From assembly GCF_905475465.1 (NCBI RefSeq), contig NC_062259.1, forward strand, positions 6,024,501 through 6,088,500: 64,000 nucleotides of DNA. Direction: 5' to 3'. The notes under the pieces are model-generated. The model worked only from the letters and a program-made list of their open reading frames with translations. It did no database searches and had not been told where the DNA came from. The stretch comes from Pieris napi. Its lineage: Eukaryota > Arthropoda > Insecta > Lepidoptera > Pieridae. Each line of letters opens with the position of its first letter. Position 1 is the first letter of the stretch. Below, piece by piece: positions 35,301-50,300 of this stretch. The translations under genes were made by a program, and so were the position numbers.

Positions 35301-38300
35301 ATATGCAATCGAATGAAAAGTTGGATTAGACATAAGTGTTGAAATCGATCGACCAACTTCATGGTAATCAAGTTGCGCAGTTGTTGGTCCAAGAAGAATG
35401 AACATGAATCGCACTGGAATAGGAACTTCCGTAATGGAAGGCATTAGGATGCCATGAGCCAGTCGTATAAAGGCAATGGTAGGTTGCTCAAGGAACCCGA
35501 CCGCTCCAACCAGAACCGTAGTAGCTTCAGCATCGTCGGGGATTCTTTTCATAATAGAATCATTATGGGGTCGTCTTAATTTATCCTGAGAATCTACTGC
35601 GGCAGCTGCTAGATATTCAACTTCACGTGTATCTAAACCAGCTGCTGACGATTTTTTACGTGTGTCCAATCGATCTCCTATAATCATATGCGTACTCTGC
35701 CGACGTTTGAAGTCTGACAAGTTCTGTAAATATAATTAATGAATTGTTTTTATTAATTGTAGTAATAAGATATTACTGCTTGTATGAATTTTCACATTTT
35801 TTACTCATTATCTTACTAAATTAAAGAAAACACGAAGTGTAACTGCGTATTTTTACTTGATTAATTTTAGCCTTTATGATTTCTTCTTAAAAAAGTTGGG
35901 ACATCTTCACATTTATTTCTAGCAATCTATACATATATAATATAAATAACTATATATACGTCGTGCAAACTAACAAAATAGTAACAAGACTTTGAAAAGC
36001 TGTTCAGAAGCGGCTACGTGATAGATGAAAGATCATTAATATTATACATCATGTTTCACACTGGGATTGCCATTTGCTAGATATATCTCATGGTGTACAT
36101 GATAATTGTTAACCGTGAGAACTATAATGTAATGGAAGCAATAAATCAACATATAGGTATGTTAGCACTCAGGTCGTCGTGCCTTGACTAAACAACCTAG
36201 ACTTATTGTAATAACGCCAATTATTTCCAGAGTAAAGTATTATAATCATATTTCCGGTTGTGTTCCTCAAATGGTTTGAATTAGTCAAAGAACGACTGCC
36301 ATGTTTGAAATCAAAGGGGATACCAATATGTTGAATATGACAATGAAACTAAGACACTGCTACTCGAAGATATGGGTGTGAAATAGGTAAGGGTCACGCG
36401 CACAGGAGTATTCCGTACGATAAGATGAGTGCTGTGTCTTCGGCAGGACCCGGTGGTGGAGCAAATTGAACAGCGAATTCGTCCACCCGGCCCAGGTGGA
36501 CCCTGATCTTCTAACCACAGCGACTGCGTATGCGCAAATTATCATATTAAACCATCCCGTCAAGTTCATTAAAACTTGGAATCCTAAAGTCTAAGCAGAA
36601 AGACGAAAACCAGATTTAAAAAACGCCCAGTCATACAATCCTTGATATGTTCGTTCCATAATTCATGCATATCGTGTCACCTTAATCTTAGATAACTAGC
36701 CATGACAAGTTGATAATTCAAAACAATATTTTTTTACACATACATTCCTCTTAGCTTAAACAATTGCTGTTACGATGATCTTATCTTGTGCAAAATTACG
36801 ATAAAATATTTAATTTTTTATAGAAAATTGATGACGTATTTTACGTTTTGTGTATTGCGTATTGAATTTCTTAAGTACCTGTAAACTTGTGTAGGAGGAC
36901 TGTTTTCGGCCACTTATAGAAAATCGGAACTTCTCGTCATGGACATGTTTGTGACGTAAAAGAAGCGACCGCAGCACCACGGCCTTATCATCCTCTGCTA
37001 TCAATCCATCCGAGAACATGCGCTCGACCACCCTGTAATATTTCAAAAGAACAGATTTAAATGTGTCCCTACCTGATTAACAATGTATTAAGTGTATTGA
37101 TTGTAATTATTACACAAAAGCATGCATTAAACGAAACCTAATTATAATGCGAGTTAGTGAATCTAGCCTGAGTAAAGCTCTATGGACCTCATATTGAAAA
37201 TCTTCCAAATTACTTTTGACTATATATTAGATATAGTAAAAAGCTTCTACAACTGAAACAACTTATTTTTCGAATTACATATCAAAAGGAGCGTGATAGA
37301 AATTGCATGTTAGAAGCCCTTACCTTCTAGTCACGATAACATGTATTTCGAATAATTCACTTCTAATTGAATTGTAAATGAAAATGTAATAAGTGATTGA
37401 CTGTGGTAAGACGGATTTATTAAATTTTTTAAAGGGATTTTACTGGCCGCTTAGTTGCAGGTGGTCTCTCTGTAATTATATTTGTTTAAAATTTTTTGAG
37501 ATGGTTTTCATGTTACCAATATGAAGAATATCTTAAATGTCATGTCAAACACTGATCAGATTTCGACGTAGTGATTCGCGCGTATATAATATTGTTTTTA
37601 TAAGATAGAGGCTAACGAGCCTACAGTCATCGCAGCCCATTGATACCTATTTTAGTGGATGCGTTGCCGGCCTTTGAGGGAAGCAGTGGAACCATTCGGT
37701 ATGGCGTATTTAGGTGAAATATTTATTTGATTATTACTAAAGTATTTAATGTTGTAAGACCTGATAAAGATCTACAAAGATATGGAATACTTCTACCTAT
37801 AATTATTTTAATGCAAAAAATATTTTATTGGATTATTATATTTTATTTTTATTTAGTATTTTTTATGTTCACCAACAATAGCAAATGTATCGCCAGCGTC
37901 TTAACTGTTCTTCTGGGATTATCGCTCTTTTCTTTCCTATTAAATCTTAATAATCCCAGTAATAAAACTTAAGTCCGATGTTTTCGAACAGCTGTCTGCG
38001 ATAAATTATGTAATTATAATTATAGTCTATTGATACCTGTAAGCAACACCAGGTAGATCCTTTTCTTCAAGGTCAAGAAGCACAACTCCGGTCTCCAAAC
38101 AACGCCTCAGGTTCAATAAAGAATGGAAAGAAAGAGAGGCAACGTGAGGTTTACCCCAACGAGCTGACCCCTCTTCCAAATCCTCTTCATACTTGATCCA
38201 ACGGGCAGTTTCTTTCCACTCCGAGTCACCATCTTCATTAGCCAACAACTCATCGAGTTGAACGAAGACCTTCGTGACAGACATATCGAGTGTTACTGCC

Positions 38301-41300
38301 AAATTACTTCCTTAGGAAACATTTATAAAACCTCTATCTCGTGATTTGGATTTTTTATCAATATCGCTACCAGTTGATATCAATTTTTTTTATATCGCAC
38401 ATAAATTTAGATTATTACTAGTAAACTCTACGGATGCCTTACCGAATGAGGACTGTGGTCCAATAATTTCTTGTTGATGGTGTCTGTAAATAAACTTTGC
38501 ATGGTCTTGTCTCCGCCATCTTTTCTGCTGACGTGGACTGTTGAACCCTAAAACAATGAATTTAACTGAATTTACATTTTAAACAACTATAAAGTCAACA
38601 TTTTTGTAACGATAAGGGTTAAAAATTACTTTAATTTATAATTTATTTTCTATGGTATATCGAAAGAATCAATTCACTATGAATAACTAATAGAATTTTT
38701 GGAAAAGTCATCTTATATCCTGAGATATCAGGTTACAATTTTACATAAATACGCTATGTTTTGCGATGTGCTGGCATTCAATAAGTTTCCTATCTTTTGA
38801 AGTTAATTCGCGCGAGCTCAATTAACGTTCTATATAAGGTATTTTTCGTTCCATATAACGAATAGCAAAAACTGTGTGTTCTAAATTTCAATACGTATAA
38901 AAAATATAAAGAAAAAGTACCCTTGGTTGAATTTTATGACGACGCAACGCTCTAGGGTCAACACTGCGGTGGCTGCGAAGGTCGTCTTGATCAGCCTCAG
39001 GTAACGTTTCTTCTGTTGCCGATGCTAGGGCATTCCTTTCTCCGATAGGTAGATTCGGTAATAACACACCAACTCTGCCTCCTTCTTGCAAGGAGTACTT
39101 GCGGAACTTATGCGGATGTAAGTGGCGACTATAAACAGATGCCTTATGAAATTTCGTTATAAAATAATGAGAAACCCTCTAACTGATTTATGCTGCGGTA
39201 GCCGGGTTAAAATTATTATGATGTTCACGATTTTTTCGTCTGTCCTTTAATAATAAGGCTGGCTGGTAATATTAGAATAAATCGTATACTATTATTAAAA
39301 ATAAATATTGCTTTGATGATTATTTATTTCTATTGAATATTTAAATTACATGAAACGACGTAAAAGTAAAAAAAATTAAAACGTTCCTAAACTCACGTTT
39401 TCCACATTTCCCCGCTACGGTTTAATTATTTTTCACTAAACAGACATGGGGAACAAGAACATCATTATTCTTTCACTAAATATACGCTTGATACATACAT
39501 TTTCATGATTCTCATACATATAAATATTCTTTTAATCATAACGACGGTCAGACAACAAATGGAGATCGCCTACGTTTGAATTTACAATTGTTACAACTAT
39601 TTATACTACTTTATCACTGCAATGAACGACAAACGGGACTGAGTTACATCAATTCTATGGACAATTTTATTTGTAAACATGGAGAAATGAAACAATTTCG
39701 ACAATAGCGTATTGAATGCTTATAAAAGCGTGGTAACGATCACGTGAAACTAAGTTGGTTCATTATTCTGACAATTCACTCTATTATAGATTATTTTATT
39801 AAACAACTTGTAACTCCCTAACTTTACTATGTTAGCGGCAACATAAAATTCGTTCTATAAAAAATACAAAAATTGGCCTTTCCTCTTAGTCAAATAGGGC
39901 CTAAATTTTTGCAAAACAAATGCAATATTGAGAGTAACAATAATAATAAAGTTTATAGCCTCTTCACAATATTGCATTTTACAGGTTTACATGCTGCAAG
40001 TATTGACAATCTTTGTGAGAGGCTGGTACGTATTTAATTTAAAGTCTACCTCAACTGGCAACAGATAACAAATTTTCAGTTGCATCGTAATCAAGGTTTT
40101 TTAGAAATTTAGAAACAGCTATTTTAATTCCTTTTAATTTGACTATACATACTTCACTATTATTAATATTATTAAGATTTATTTTTTCAGTGTTTTTCAA
40201 GATGTTTATAATTAAAATGTTTTTATGTTAGACACGTTAGAAAGTGTCAAAGCCTGCGTGACGTCTTCGTAAATAATTTTACAAGATCTATGTGATCTCG
40301 AATCTCGATAGATTACTAACGCGGATGACCGATGCAGTGACCATGTCGTCGTACTACGAGTATACTATTATATAGCAAACGTATATTATATAGAAAACGT
40401 GTTGATTTCATATTTTACAATAGATGGTTATAACTTGTCGACTATGTTTTACAATAATAAAACTAACTATAGACGTTCTAAGCGACGACTTGCTAATACG
40501 TTTATACATTTATGTAAATGTACATAAATTTATAAACGTATTAGCAAATCGTCGCCTTAATACAATGCAATAAAAACGCAAAGAGACTATTCAATTCATG
40601 GAAATAAAGTAATAACAAAACCATTTGATGAAATCCTAATTTATCCATTAATAGAACTAAGAATTAAGATAATAAAAATTCATCGCATTTTATTTGGGCA
40701 AGATAAATGCGGTGGCGGTTGTTGGAGATATGTTCAAATACATATATGTTACACTTTGTTTGAAGCTGGGTGTCAACTGACATGAGCTTATAACTAACAT
40801 AAAATTAGGGATACTGGGGTAGCGTCGCTGAATTAGTAAAAAACTAACTCGGTTTCTTTAAGGTTTCTTAAATCCAAGTGACAGTTCAATATAAGTATAG
40901 TCGACCTTTTTGGACATTATCGGAAACAAGAATGTTATATCACATTTTATGAGTGTGGGAAAAACTAAATGCTTTATTTTGGCTTCAAGTGTGTGATGAT
41001 TTTGGTTTACGCTTCTAATTATTTACTAAAATATATTATATTCTACTCGCCTAACCGACGATATGGTCATGCATGGGTTCAACGCATATGGGGCACGATT
41101 TGAAGTGTGCCATAAACACTTCTTATTGAATTTAAATATAACTTCTTATGGCGAAGAAGCGTCTTATTAAAAAGTTTTATTTAAATGTGTGTGTTGCACT
41201 CTTATATAAAATTCAGACTAGGAATTGATTTGGCAACACGTATAATAATATAATATCACAATAGTTTTTTCACGTAAGAAGTAAGATTAGATATTCGTAT

Positions 41301-44300
41301 CTAATGTATATATATTACTTATTATAAAACTAATCCCCTTATTCATAAACAATCTCTTTTTATGATAGGGTAAGTAAATATTAATTATAAAATAAATAAA
41401 TTATTATAAAAATATTAATTTAGTTAAAAGAGTGCTGCCTAGCGATTCTGTAACTCACTTTTCGAACTCTCACGGCGGTTTTCGCAGCGGTGGTCGCGCT
41501 CAAATCAGTCCTACAAGTGACTTACAGAATCGCAAGGCTGATATCGAAATCCTCAAGCTGTAATGGATCAAAATATTCAATTGGTATTAATAATCACCTT
41601 CTGTCAACTTCACTCGTAGTGGTTAAGGAATACAGTTAGATTTACGTTACGTACGTACTACGTAATAATATAGTTTCGGCTTAAGAAGGAAAAGGGCTAA
41701 ACTAAAAACGAAGAATGAAGAATGTCTCTAGCTTTATATTTAGAGGTAACGAGACATAACCAATTACTTAAATAAAAAGCCCTTATATAAGATCTTTATT
41801 TTGACAATCTCCAAGACTAACCTCCGCTAAACTAGTTATCAAAAAGCTGTGATCAAAAATGTGTCTCCAACTATGGTATGGGACTTTTCAGTCTTTGTTA
41901 ATATTTTTTTATAAACCCAATTCAACCATGAAATAAAACTATACCATTATAATAGTGATATATCCACCATACTCTTTATTCCATCAGTTTAAATGAAGTA
42001 ATCATACACAAGAGAGGTAACTGTACAACTTTTTGGCGGCTTATTCATGTCAATACAATTTCATTGTTTCAATATATAATGATCGATTCTGATAACATCG
42101 AGGTTATATTACCTCAGGTTACGAAATTAAGGGCTTAATAGCATTGACTCAAAGACATTGTAATAACTTGACCTGCCATAGAGCAAGGACAGACGCAGCA
42201 ACCGCGACTGGTAGGTGGCCGGAACGTGGTAACAATTCGATTATCAGTGAAGCGCGCAATCTACTATTATCAATCGTGATATAATTATTTGTTTGAGAGA
42301 TATAACCACTTTACACAAAGGGTTTCCAAAGATTATTGTATCTTGCAGTTAAAATGATTTCTTAATCCTCTTGTAAAATTAATCAATATGGAAGATGGAA
42401 ATATACGAAATTTTATTCAAATATAATTTGTAATCTATCAAACAGAAATCGGTTCAATTAACGTCGTAAGATATAGAAAATCCCACATTTATGAACTTCT
42501 CATGTATAGACATAGATTCATTTACCTTAGGATTATAATTGTAGTTATTCGGTGCTTAGGTATTTATTGATTACTTATTAGCACTTTTATTTAAGCCTAC
42601 AATTTCTTATTGAGTTTCGTAGCGTGGTCTCGTTCATGATGTCATCGGTCAGTTAACATAGTGCAATTTAGCGAATAACATTACACCATATTAGAGTTAT
42701 CAACTCAAAAATTATTATTAATAACTATATGTAAAATTTCACAAGTGTGATTTTAAAAGTTTGAAAACGGTGAATCGAACTTTAATGTGTTGAACAAGAT
42801 TCATCCAATAAATTAGTCACCGCAGTCATGGAAATAGTGCTATATAATAAAACATAAATGAATATCATGTCATGTAACTCACCGTTGATGCTGCACCTCA
42901 GAGGCGCGAGTGTACATCACGGGCATCTTTCAAAATTTCACTAAAAATATCAGCGTTCGTTTCAAGGGCGCAAAACGACCGCATCTCCTAAGCGTTTTTA
43001 GACGACAAAAAACTAGAGTTGAAACTATTTGAGCAAACTCGGGACAATGCCAATATCACGAGTCGCTCTTAGTACTATTTTTGTCCTATAGTGGCTTCCG
43101 TATTGATGAATTTTAAAGATGCTAGCCAACTTTAACACGTAATTAATGGTATTCAATGTAGACGTACTAACATGCGACGCGTATTAGACAACTTAGGTCG
43201 ATAGATGGCGGTGGTTTTAAAATCCTCCATATACATGTGTGTTATGTAATTATGACAACATTGAACGTCTAGCACGGTATATAGGACGCTAGACAGAACA
43301 GTTTTCGCGATACATTTGTGTTCCGCGCGTACATAGTTACCGACAGGATACGACAGACGGCTAAAGGCATTCATTTCCTTTGGCTAAGAGATAAATTTTA
43401 CTGTACAATGTATCATTGTTGTTTTATAAATATGAATAATTTTGACAATGTTTTTCTAGTCCAGGAGGCAAAGTATTAGTAAGCCCGGAAGGTTCTAGAC
43501 GCTGAGATCTGATATATCTGCGTGTAATTGGGTGATGGAAGATCCTACGCAATATGAATGGGATCACGGTCTATTTAAGGTCTTAAAACCCATTGTACCA
43601 CGCTGAAGGAGGTCGGGCTTAACGCCCGACAACATTAATGGTCAAGGGTCTCTTGCAGCTGTCTCCTTTTCATAGGCGTCTTTAAGTAAGAGGGTTTTTA
43701 CGTGACATAAAAACTTACTAGTGTCGTTGAATTCGTCGTTCTTCTTTGTAATCTTCTGTCAGAGAGCTTTCTAGATCCTCACTATCAAACTGAACGTGGC
43801 GGTCGAATTCCTTTGCGTATATTGAGCCGGAATCCGATGGAACACCTGACATCTGAAAATATATGTTTTTTTAATATATTTTCGTTTATGCCATGGCCAA
43901 GGACCTTTAAAAGGACTAAGGCCTACTTGGTTAAAATTAATCCTAAATTAAATAATATAATAATAATAATAAAATAATTATAAGTATCTATTTAAAATAT
44001 ACATAACAGTGCGAGTAAGGAGATAAATAATTTTTTATCTTAAATTATATGGAGTTTGTAATATAAAGATAATAAGTCGTATAAATCGTTTCTTATAAAC
44101 GAGAACACCTTATTAGTATGAATACTTTAAAAAGTTACAACAAAAAATTTCAGTAAAGATGCGGTGATTTTGATGTTTAAATAAAGTGTACAATTTTAAA
44201 AATAGAATAGGATTCCTAAATTTCACGTAGTTTTACTGGTTTACATTTAAAGAACAGCGAGACGTTTACAAAAATACATACACTTATTACACCGGCGAAC

Positions 44301-47300
44301 TATTAGCAGCCGAAATAAACATATTATGTAAACTATTGTTTCTGAAAAACACCGTCTATAGTTTTTTTTTCAAACAAATGCAGAACGAGATTTACTCCCA
44401 TGTTCTTGTAAGTGATTCGGTCGAATTTCACTGTTTTAATTGTGTTGTAAAAGTTGATAAATAATAACTTATATCTATCAAACTGTGTTTACGCTGTGAA
44501 TTTATGTTGCTGCTTCTGAGAAACCACCACAAACACGTTTTAGGGTTGATAACAAGTAATTTCAGTGAGAGTTGTGAGCTGAGTAAAAAGGCGTTCTCTT
44601 TGGAGACAGGTACTGAAAAGGTAAAATACATAAAGGCTTTATGTCCTTGGATAACCGATCGATAATTTGTACGTCTCTATAACTATCTAAATTGCCTTTG
44701 CGGCTTGGTAACACAGCTATAACATGGAGGACCTAAATTTGATTTCCAGCCTAACCATAATTGTTTCGAAGCGCTGAAACCGAACGAATTTGTACTCGAA
44801 CTTACTTCACCCAGCTTTGCGTTTGTGTGAGGACGCGTAATTAACATTTCGCTGCGCTAGTTAATTACGTACGCACGAGGTCTATTTCGTAAATACAACT
44901 TGCTGCTACTAAAATACAACAATCGGAAGAAAGTAAACACTTAATCAAAGGTTAAAAGTAATTTTAAACAGCAAATATAAAAATGTTGTGTGTGGCCTTT
45001 TTCCGTACTGGTTTTCAAAATTGTCTTACGGCGGAAACCTTAATATAATGAAGATATACCATATTTTCCTAGGATAAATAGGATCGATGAAACAGATATG
45101 TCAGATGTTTTTTTAAGCTCATAATATCAAATATAGTCTAATAAAGTAAATTATAATTAAAAGTACATCACTCTAACATTGCTTTTAGTAATTTGTGTTA
45201 CTGCGCCTCCAAGGTGAATCAGTTATTAGTAACTCTAGAAAAAGTAATTCAATCATTAGACAGAAGATATTATAAAGTTTTATATAGTATTTGTAACATG
45301 ATACACTTACACTACATGTCAATTAACCTAAAAAACTATACACCAAATAAGAATACTCTTAGTATAACTGATAAGAAAAGCTAGAATAATGTCATAAGAA
45401 TTTTATTGATTTTCAAAATCTCTAGAGAGAGAATAATAGAGATTAAGGAACTAAAGGAAAATTAATTATACCTTTCGATCACTAATTACTGATTCTTGGA
45501 AGACGCTGCATTTTGTCGATTAAAATAATATAGTATAATGAACGGGAAAATGTTATTTTTATACGTATTTTAACTATAGATCATATTGCAGCTTTCAATA
45601 CTTTTATTAATAATTGACTTTTTAAACAAATTATCATTACATCATCGTAGGCCAAAGTAAGATTTAAGTCGATGTATTATTATAATGACAAATGTTTACA
45701 ACGATGTTTAAACACGAATTTATAAAACAATTGCCATATTTATTTATTACATTATTTACTCAAAACTCGATGAGTTAAATAAACTTTTTTTTTATATATG
45801 TAAAAATCTTCTGTGCGTGTTTTTGAAATTAAACTCTCCTAAGCGGCTGGAGTTTGGTGAAAAAACGTCTGTCAGGTCCGCTAATTATTACGCGGATCTA
45901 ATTTACGTAGCGTACGCCAATAAATCACTTTTCGGCCAGATTTTTATTGAATATTCCTTAAGTACAGGACACCCATTATTTAAATAAAATAAATATCTCA
46001 TTTTAAATTACACAGAGATTTTTTTAAATTATATTATACGAGCTTTCTACTGTCTAATAAATACTAGTAATAAATACATAAACCACAATATGTGAACTTT
46101 TAAAGATTAAACTTTTAATAATTTAGTTTTTAGCGTTATATACCCATAATCCATATACATGATTAAAAATAGTGTAGGTGTAAACTCAGGAAGCAACCAT
46201 CTAATAACCACGATCTTATTGGACTCAAATTCATCTGAGCAATTAAATTTCTAATATAAGCACGTAGGAGGAAATCCTATAATGCCTTGTTGTACTTACT
46301 AGAGCCTCAGAGACGGTGGTACTGCAATGGCGTGGACTACCAGGGGAGAGCTCAGAACTATGTTGATACTCTGAAAACATCAGAATGTTAATATTTTTAT
46401 AAAACATTCAATATATAAAAGTCTTCTTATGAAAGTAGGGATTTAAAAATGTACTCTAACTGTCTCCCATATTAGGTATAAATTTTATATATTTATACTT
46501 ACGAGTAATACTCTTTGCTTTTCGTACGACACATTTAACTAACATGGACTCAAACTAAATAAAATTGAGTTTATTTGTATTTATAATTGAAATTTTAATT
46601 AATTTCTCATCAGCTAGCGTAAAATATGAATAGTTGGTAAATCGACGATACGCTAGTAACTTCTCTATCTATCTATCAATTTTCAAGGCAACAGATGCAG
46701 ACATCTGAGCTGTAGTGAGACTACTGTAGGTATAAGGGAGAAACATTTAAAACATTATCTGATTTAGATTTCAATGTTCATCTAAATGAGAAAGGTTGTT
46801 AAACTTTTGCTTTCATTTAAAAATCCTTTTCACTTCAAACTAAAACCTAAAATTTTAAATAGCCAGGAAATTATGAGACTTACCTATGGAAACGTTTGGA
46901 TATGATGAGTACGGCAACGGGGCAGCGGCATCCCTGATAGGTTCGGTCTTCTGAAGATTCCTAATGGAGGTCCCTCCTCCCCAGAGCACGCGATCCATCT
47001 CTTCATCCAAGTGGATCTCATCTTCAGCTGCTTCCTGATGAAAAAAATAAATTCTTTGTTAAAAACAATACTGATATTCAAGGTTTTGAGGGAGCAGACG
47101 GGTATTTTCGAATTCCTCCGATACGTCTTGACCGATTTGTGTGTTGTTTTTATGTAGATTTGCATGAGAATATAATGTAATGTACCGCGGTGAGGTGATT
47201 AGAATCCTCATCTAAATTGTTTACTTAAAAATAACAGTGCGAGTTAAATCAATGGAAATTATCCGATTCTATGAAAAAAACATAATCCATATGACAGTTC

Positions 47301-50300
47301 ATCTAAAATCACATTTAAGTCACACCGCTCGATTATATCAAATAAAAATACAATCAAATCCCAAGCTGTAATGCCTGTATGACGAAAAGCTAATTTATAC
47401 GCAAATATTTGACCTTTGCCTTACTAACAACCTCAATATAAATTTAAAAGTGGTAAAAAAGTATTCTAAGCTTTTAATTTTCATTATGTTCTTTGGAATT
47501 ATAATGCTCCTACCGTAAAGTAAAATATCGTTAAACCAGCAATACTAAGAACCAGAACCTAAATAAAATACTCGGAAAATTATAAAAAGAGCCTATTAAG
47601 TCCTCTATTCATTTTATATTCATATATTTTAAATTACATATATGAAGAACGTTTCCAGCATAGGGTTGTATAGCTTTTCAACTTTTAATGAAATATAATA
47701 TGGTCGCTTAAATTACCGGTAACTCCCAATGAACGACTCTAAGTACGATTTTTGTAACAACTTTTTGATGTTATCATCCTAAAGATCAATTAAAACAGAG
47801 AACTCCTACCTTCCATGACTTTAAAAAAATCCCCATATGACCAGAATGGCGTTCAATGAATTAACAATACAAATCCTTTTATTTTCAGACTTAGGAAATA
47901 GCAGGCAAAACTTTTTGTTTTGGTGTGACTACTGAATAACTAATCAGTAACGTGTTTAGAACGTCATTAGAGAGTACTTATTTTGACACACAAAATCCTA
48001 TTCTCTATGTAAATCGCAATGTATTTATGTATGCGTCCTCATATATTGAACGATGTGATTTCAAACTTTTTATAACCGTTTCTCGGTTGGATGAATTAAC
48101 GTGATTTTAGCAGCTCGCTAAAGTCATTACAGAAAACGAGCCCGCAGGGTTTTAATAGCGTTCGACGGTTTGAAATAAGTAAACATGAAGTTCCCTGTGG
48201 GTTGGGTAATAAACTGTCTACAGTATTCATTTTTTTAACATGTCCAAATTGATCCGGAATTTATTTGTGGTAGTAACTATAGGACTCGAAACCTACAACG
48301 TTAATTAATACATGTCTATCTGGGCCGATTCACGGCGATGAAAATCACTTTTCACTCATATCCGTTCAGTCTCGCTTCAGCTTTGAAAGGAAAGTTTCAA
48401 GCTAAATATTACAGTTCACCCTTGAACTTTCCAAGCTACGTTTTAATAAAATGCAATCAACTAGCTCCATTGCATTGATAATCTAATTGAAAATATGTAG
48501 CTAATGTAATTAAAAGTCAATAATGGTATCATATTGTAGTAGTTTATAGCAATGACGAAAATAATTATAATTCATATTCATCAAGTATAAATTATTTCAG
48601 AAAGTACCTATCACTTAAATCAGGTGGGCCTCTAGCCCGTTTGCCACCTGTTAAATAAAAAAAATCTAAATCATTCATACTTTCTCACACCCATTTCATC
48701 CATATCACCCTCAGAAGATGCGTCATTCTTTTAATTTTACTGTATTATTTCTATTTCTTTATTTTTTTAATTTTAGTTCTAAATGCCTTATGAAAAATTA
48801 ATTTACTTGTCATACTTATATATGTAGTGTTATAACGTAACAGCTTACCGCTTCCGAATAGTTCGAAACAGTAGCCATTTACAATATTGTAATTTAATAA
48901 TAACTTTTTATGGAGCACAAAACTGCAATTGACAGATAATTTTATTACAATATAATTTCCAGTTACAATGTTCAATTTATTTTAACACAAGTCGCCATCC
49001 AGCTTCACATGAATCTAGATATTATTTATTCTATTCGCCTATATTCGTTTTCAAAAGTTAATATAATTTAAACTTACAAAAAAAATTGTACTCCAATAAA
49101 TGTTTGATCCTCTTGGTTAACAAAATAATTTTTTATTTAATTCTTAGTAGCTTATTTATAACTTAATAGCTATAAAATAATTGATTTATTTCCGTAGCCT
49201 ACGATTAGTTGTTACCAACGGCACTTAATTTTGATATCGAATTAGCTGTTATATATATATTGTTGATTTGTATAATAATTCGCATTAATGTTCAAATTAT
49301 ATCTTACCCGAAAAACCAAGCAGATGAAACGGGGCATTAACATTTTGAATCAAAAAGACTTTTATAATGCAGATAGGACAAAACTTAAATTTTTGATTTT
49401 CTTTTTTTGTCTCGATTTTGCTATATCAGGTTATCTTACAGATAACGGCTATCTTCTACAGCCAACCGAGAAGAGTCATGAAGTTGGCCTAAAAATGAAT
49501 CCAAAAATATCTATAGTTTTGTCTAACCACTACAATCCATTAGAACTGACAGATAGAAAAAATCACAAATAATTAAATTTAGTTATTTATTTATTAAACA
49601 CTTCGTCCCAAAAATCATTTCGATCTCTTCTCAAGCAACATTTTAAGGAAAACTTAAATAACAAAAGGCGAGCAAAAGAAGTGCAAAAACTGTAGTTTTT
49701 ATGAAAAGTGAAAAATTAATACAAAACAAATAGAGTATTTAGCATAAAAGAGTTCTTAAAGAAACCTTTAAAAATTCAAAGGATGTAACTAAAGAATTGT
49801 TGTAATTAGAAAAAGGGTTTTAAGCTTAAACTAAAGGCGAGTCCTCTATAAAGAGTAAAGAGAAGTGGAATAGAACATTTAGAATGATACCGAAGAGAGC
49901 ATAGAAATAATAAAGGAAAAACTTCTGTGGATAACATCAATATCATCACGTTATAAGAAAATACTAAAGGAGACGAGTGAAAGTCTAATAATTTAATTGT
50001 TAAAATCAATGGTATATTTGTAGACAAAAATATGTTTTTAATTGTTGTCAATTTAAATAAAACATTTACATATTTTAATTGACGAATGTTGAAAATATCC
50101 GAATAAAAGCTTACTTATTTTATTATTAACGCAATAGAAGCTTTGTGTAACACTGATTTAATCTTAAAGAAATCTATTTAATGTTAATGAAATAATGTAC
50201 CAAAAATCCACGTTAAAACATTTAAGTATAAAGTTACTTAAAATATGTATTTAGAATTTTACCCTAACAATTTAACATAATCCTTTTTAAATTAAAATGA

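Larger units (their letters stand above)
39129..43718 (-). other. Ndae1-like intron between exons 4 and 5 (holds alternative first exon)
   Basis: A 4.6-kb intron containing the palindrome at 40480, the MITE at 41432 and the predicted alternative first exon at 42883-42926. The rest is AT-rich with no feature I can name. Confidence 0.7.

Noticed and set aside
38270..38302. Upstream extension of Ndae1-like exon 7 ([11 protein letters not shown])
   Set aside because: The frame is open, but the conserved protein joins PHS directly to VFVQLDEL, and the CACGAAG acceptor keeps phase 0. The extension is read as intron.
45795..45900. Helitron-like pieces (CTCCTAAGCGGCTGG and GTCAGGTCCGCTAAT)
   Set aside because: Suggestive of a much reduced element, but neither a TC start nor a CTAG end could be placed.
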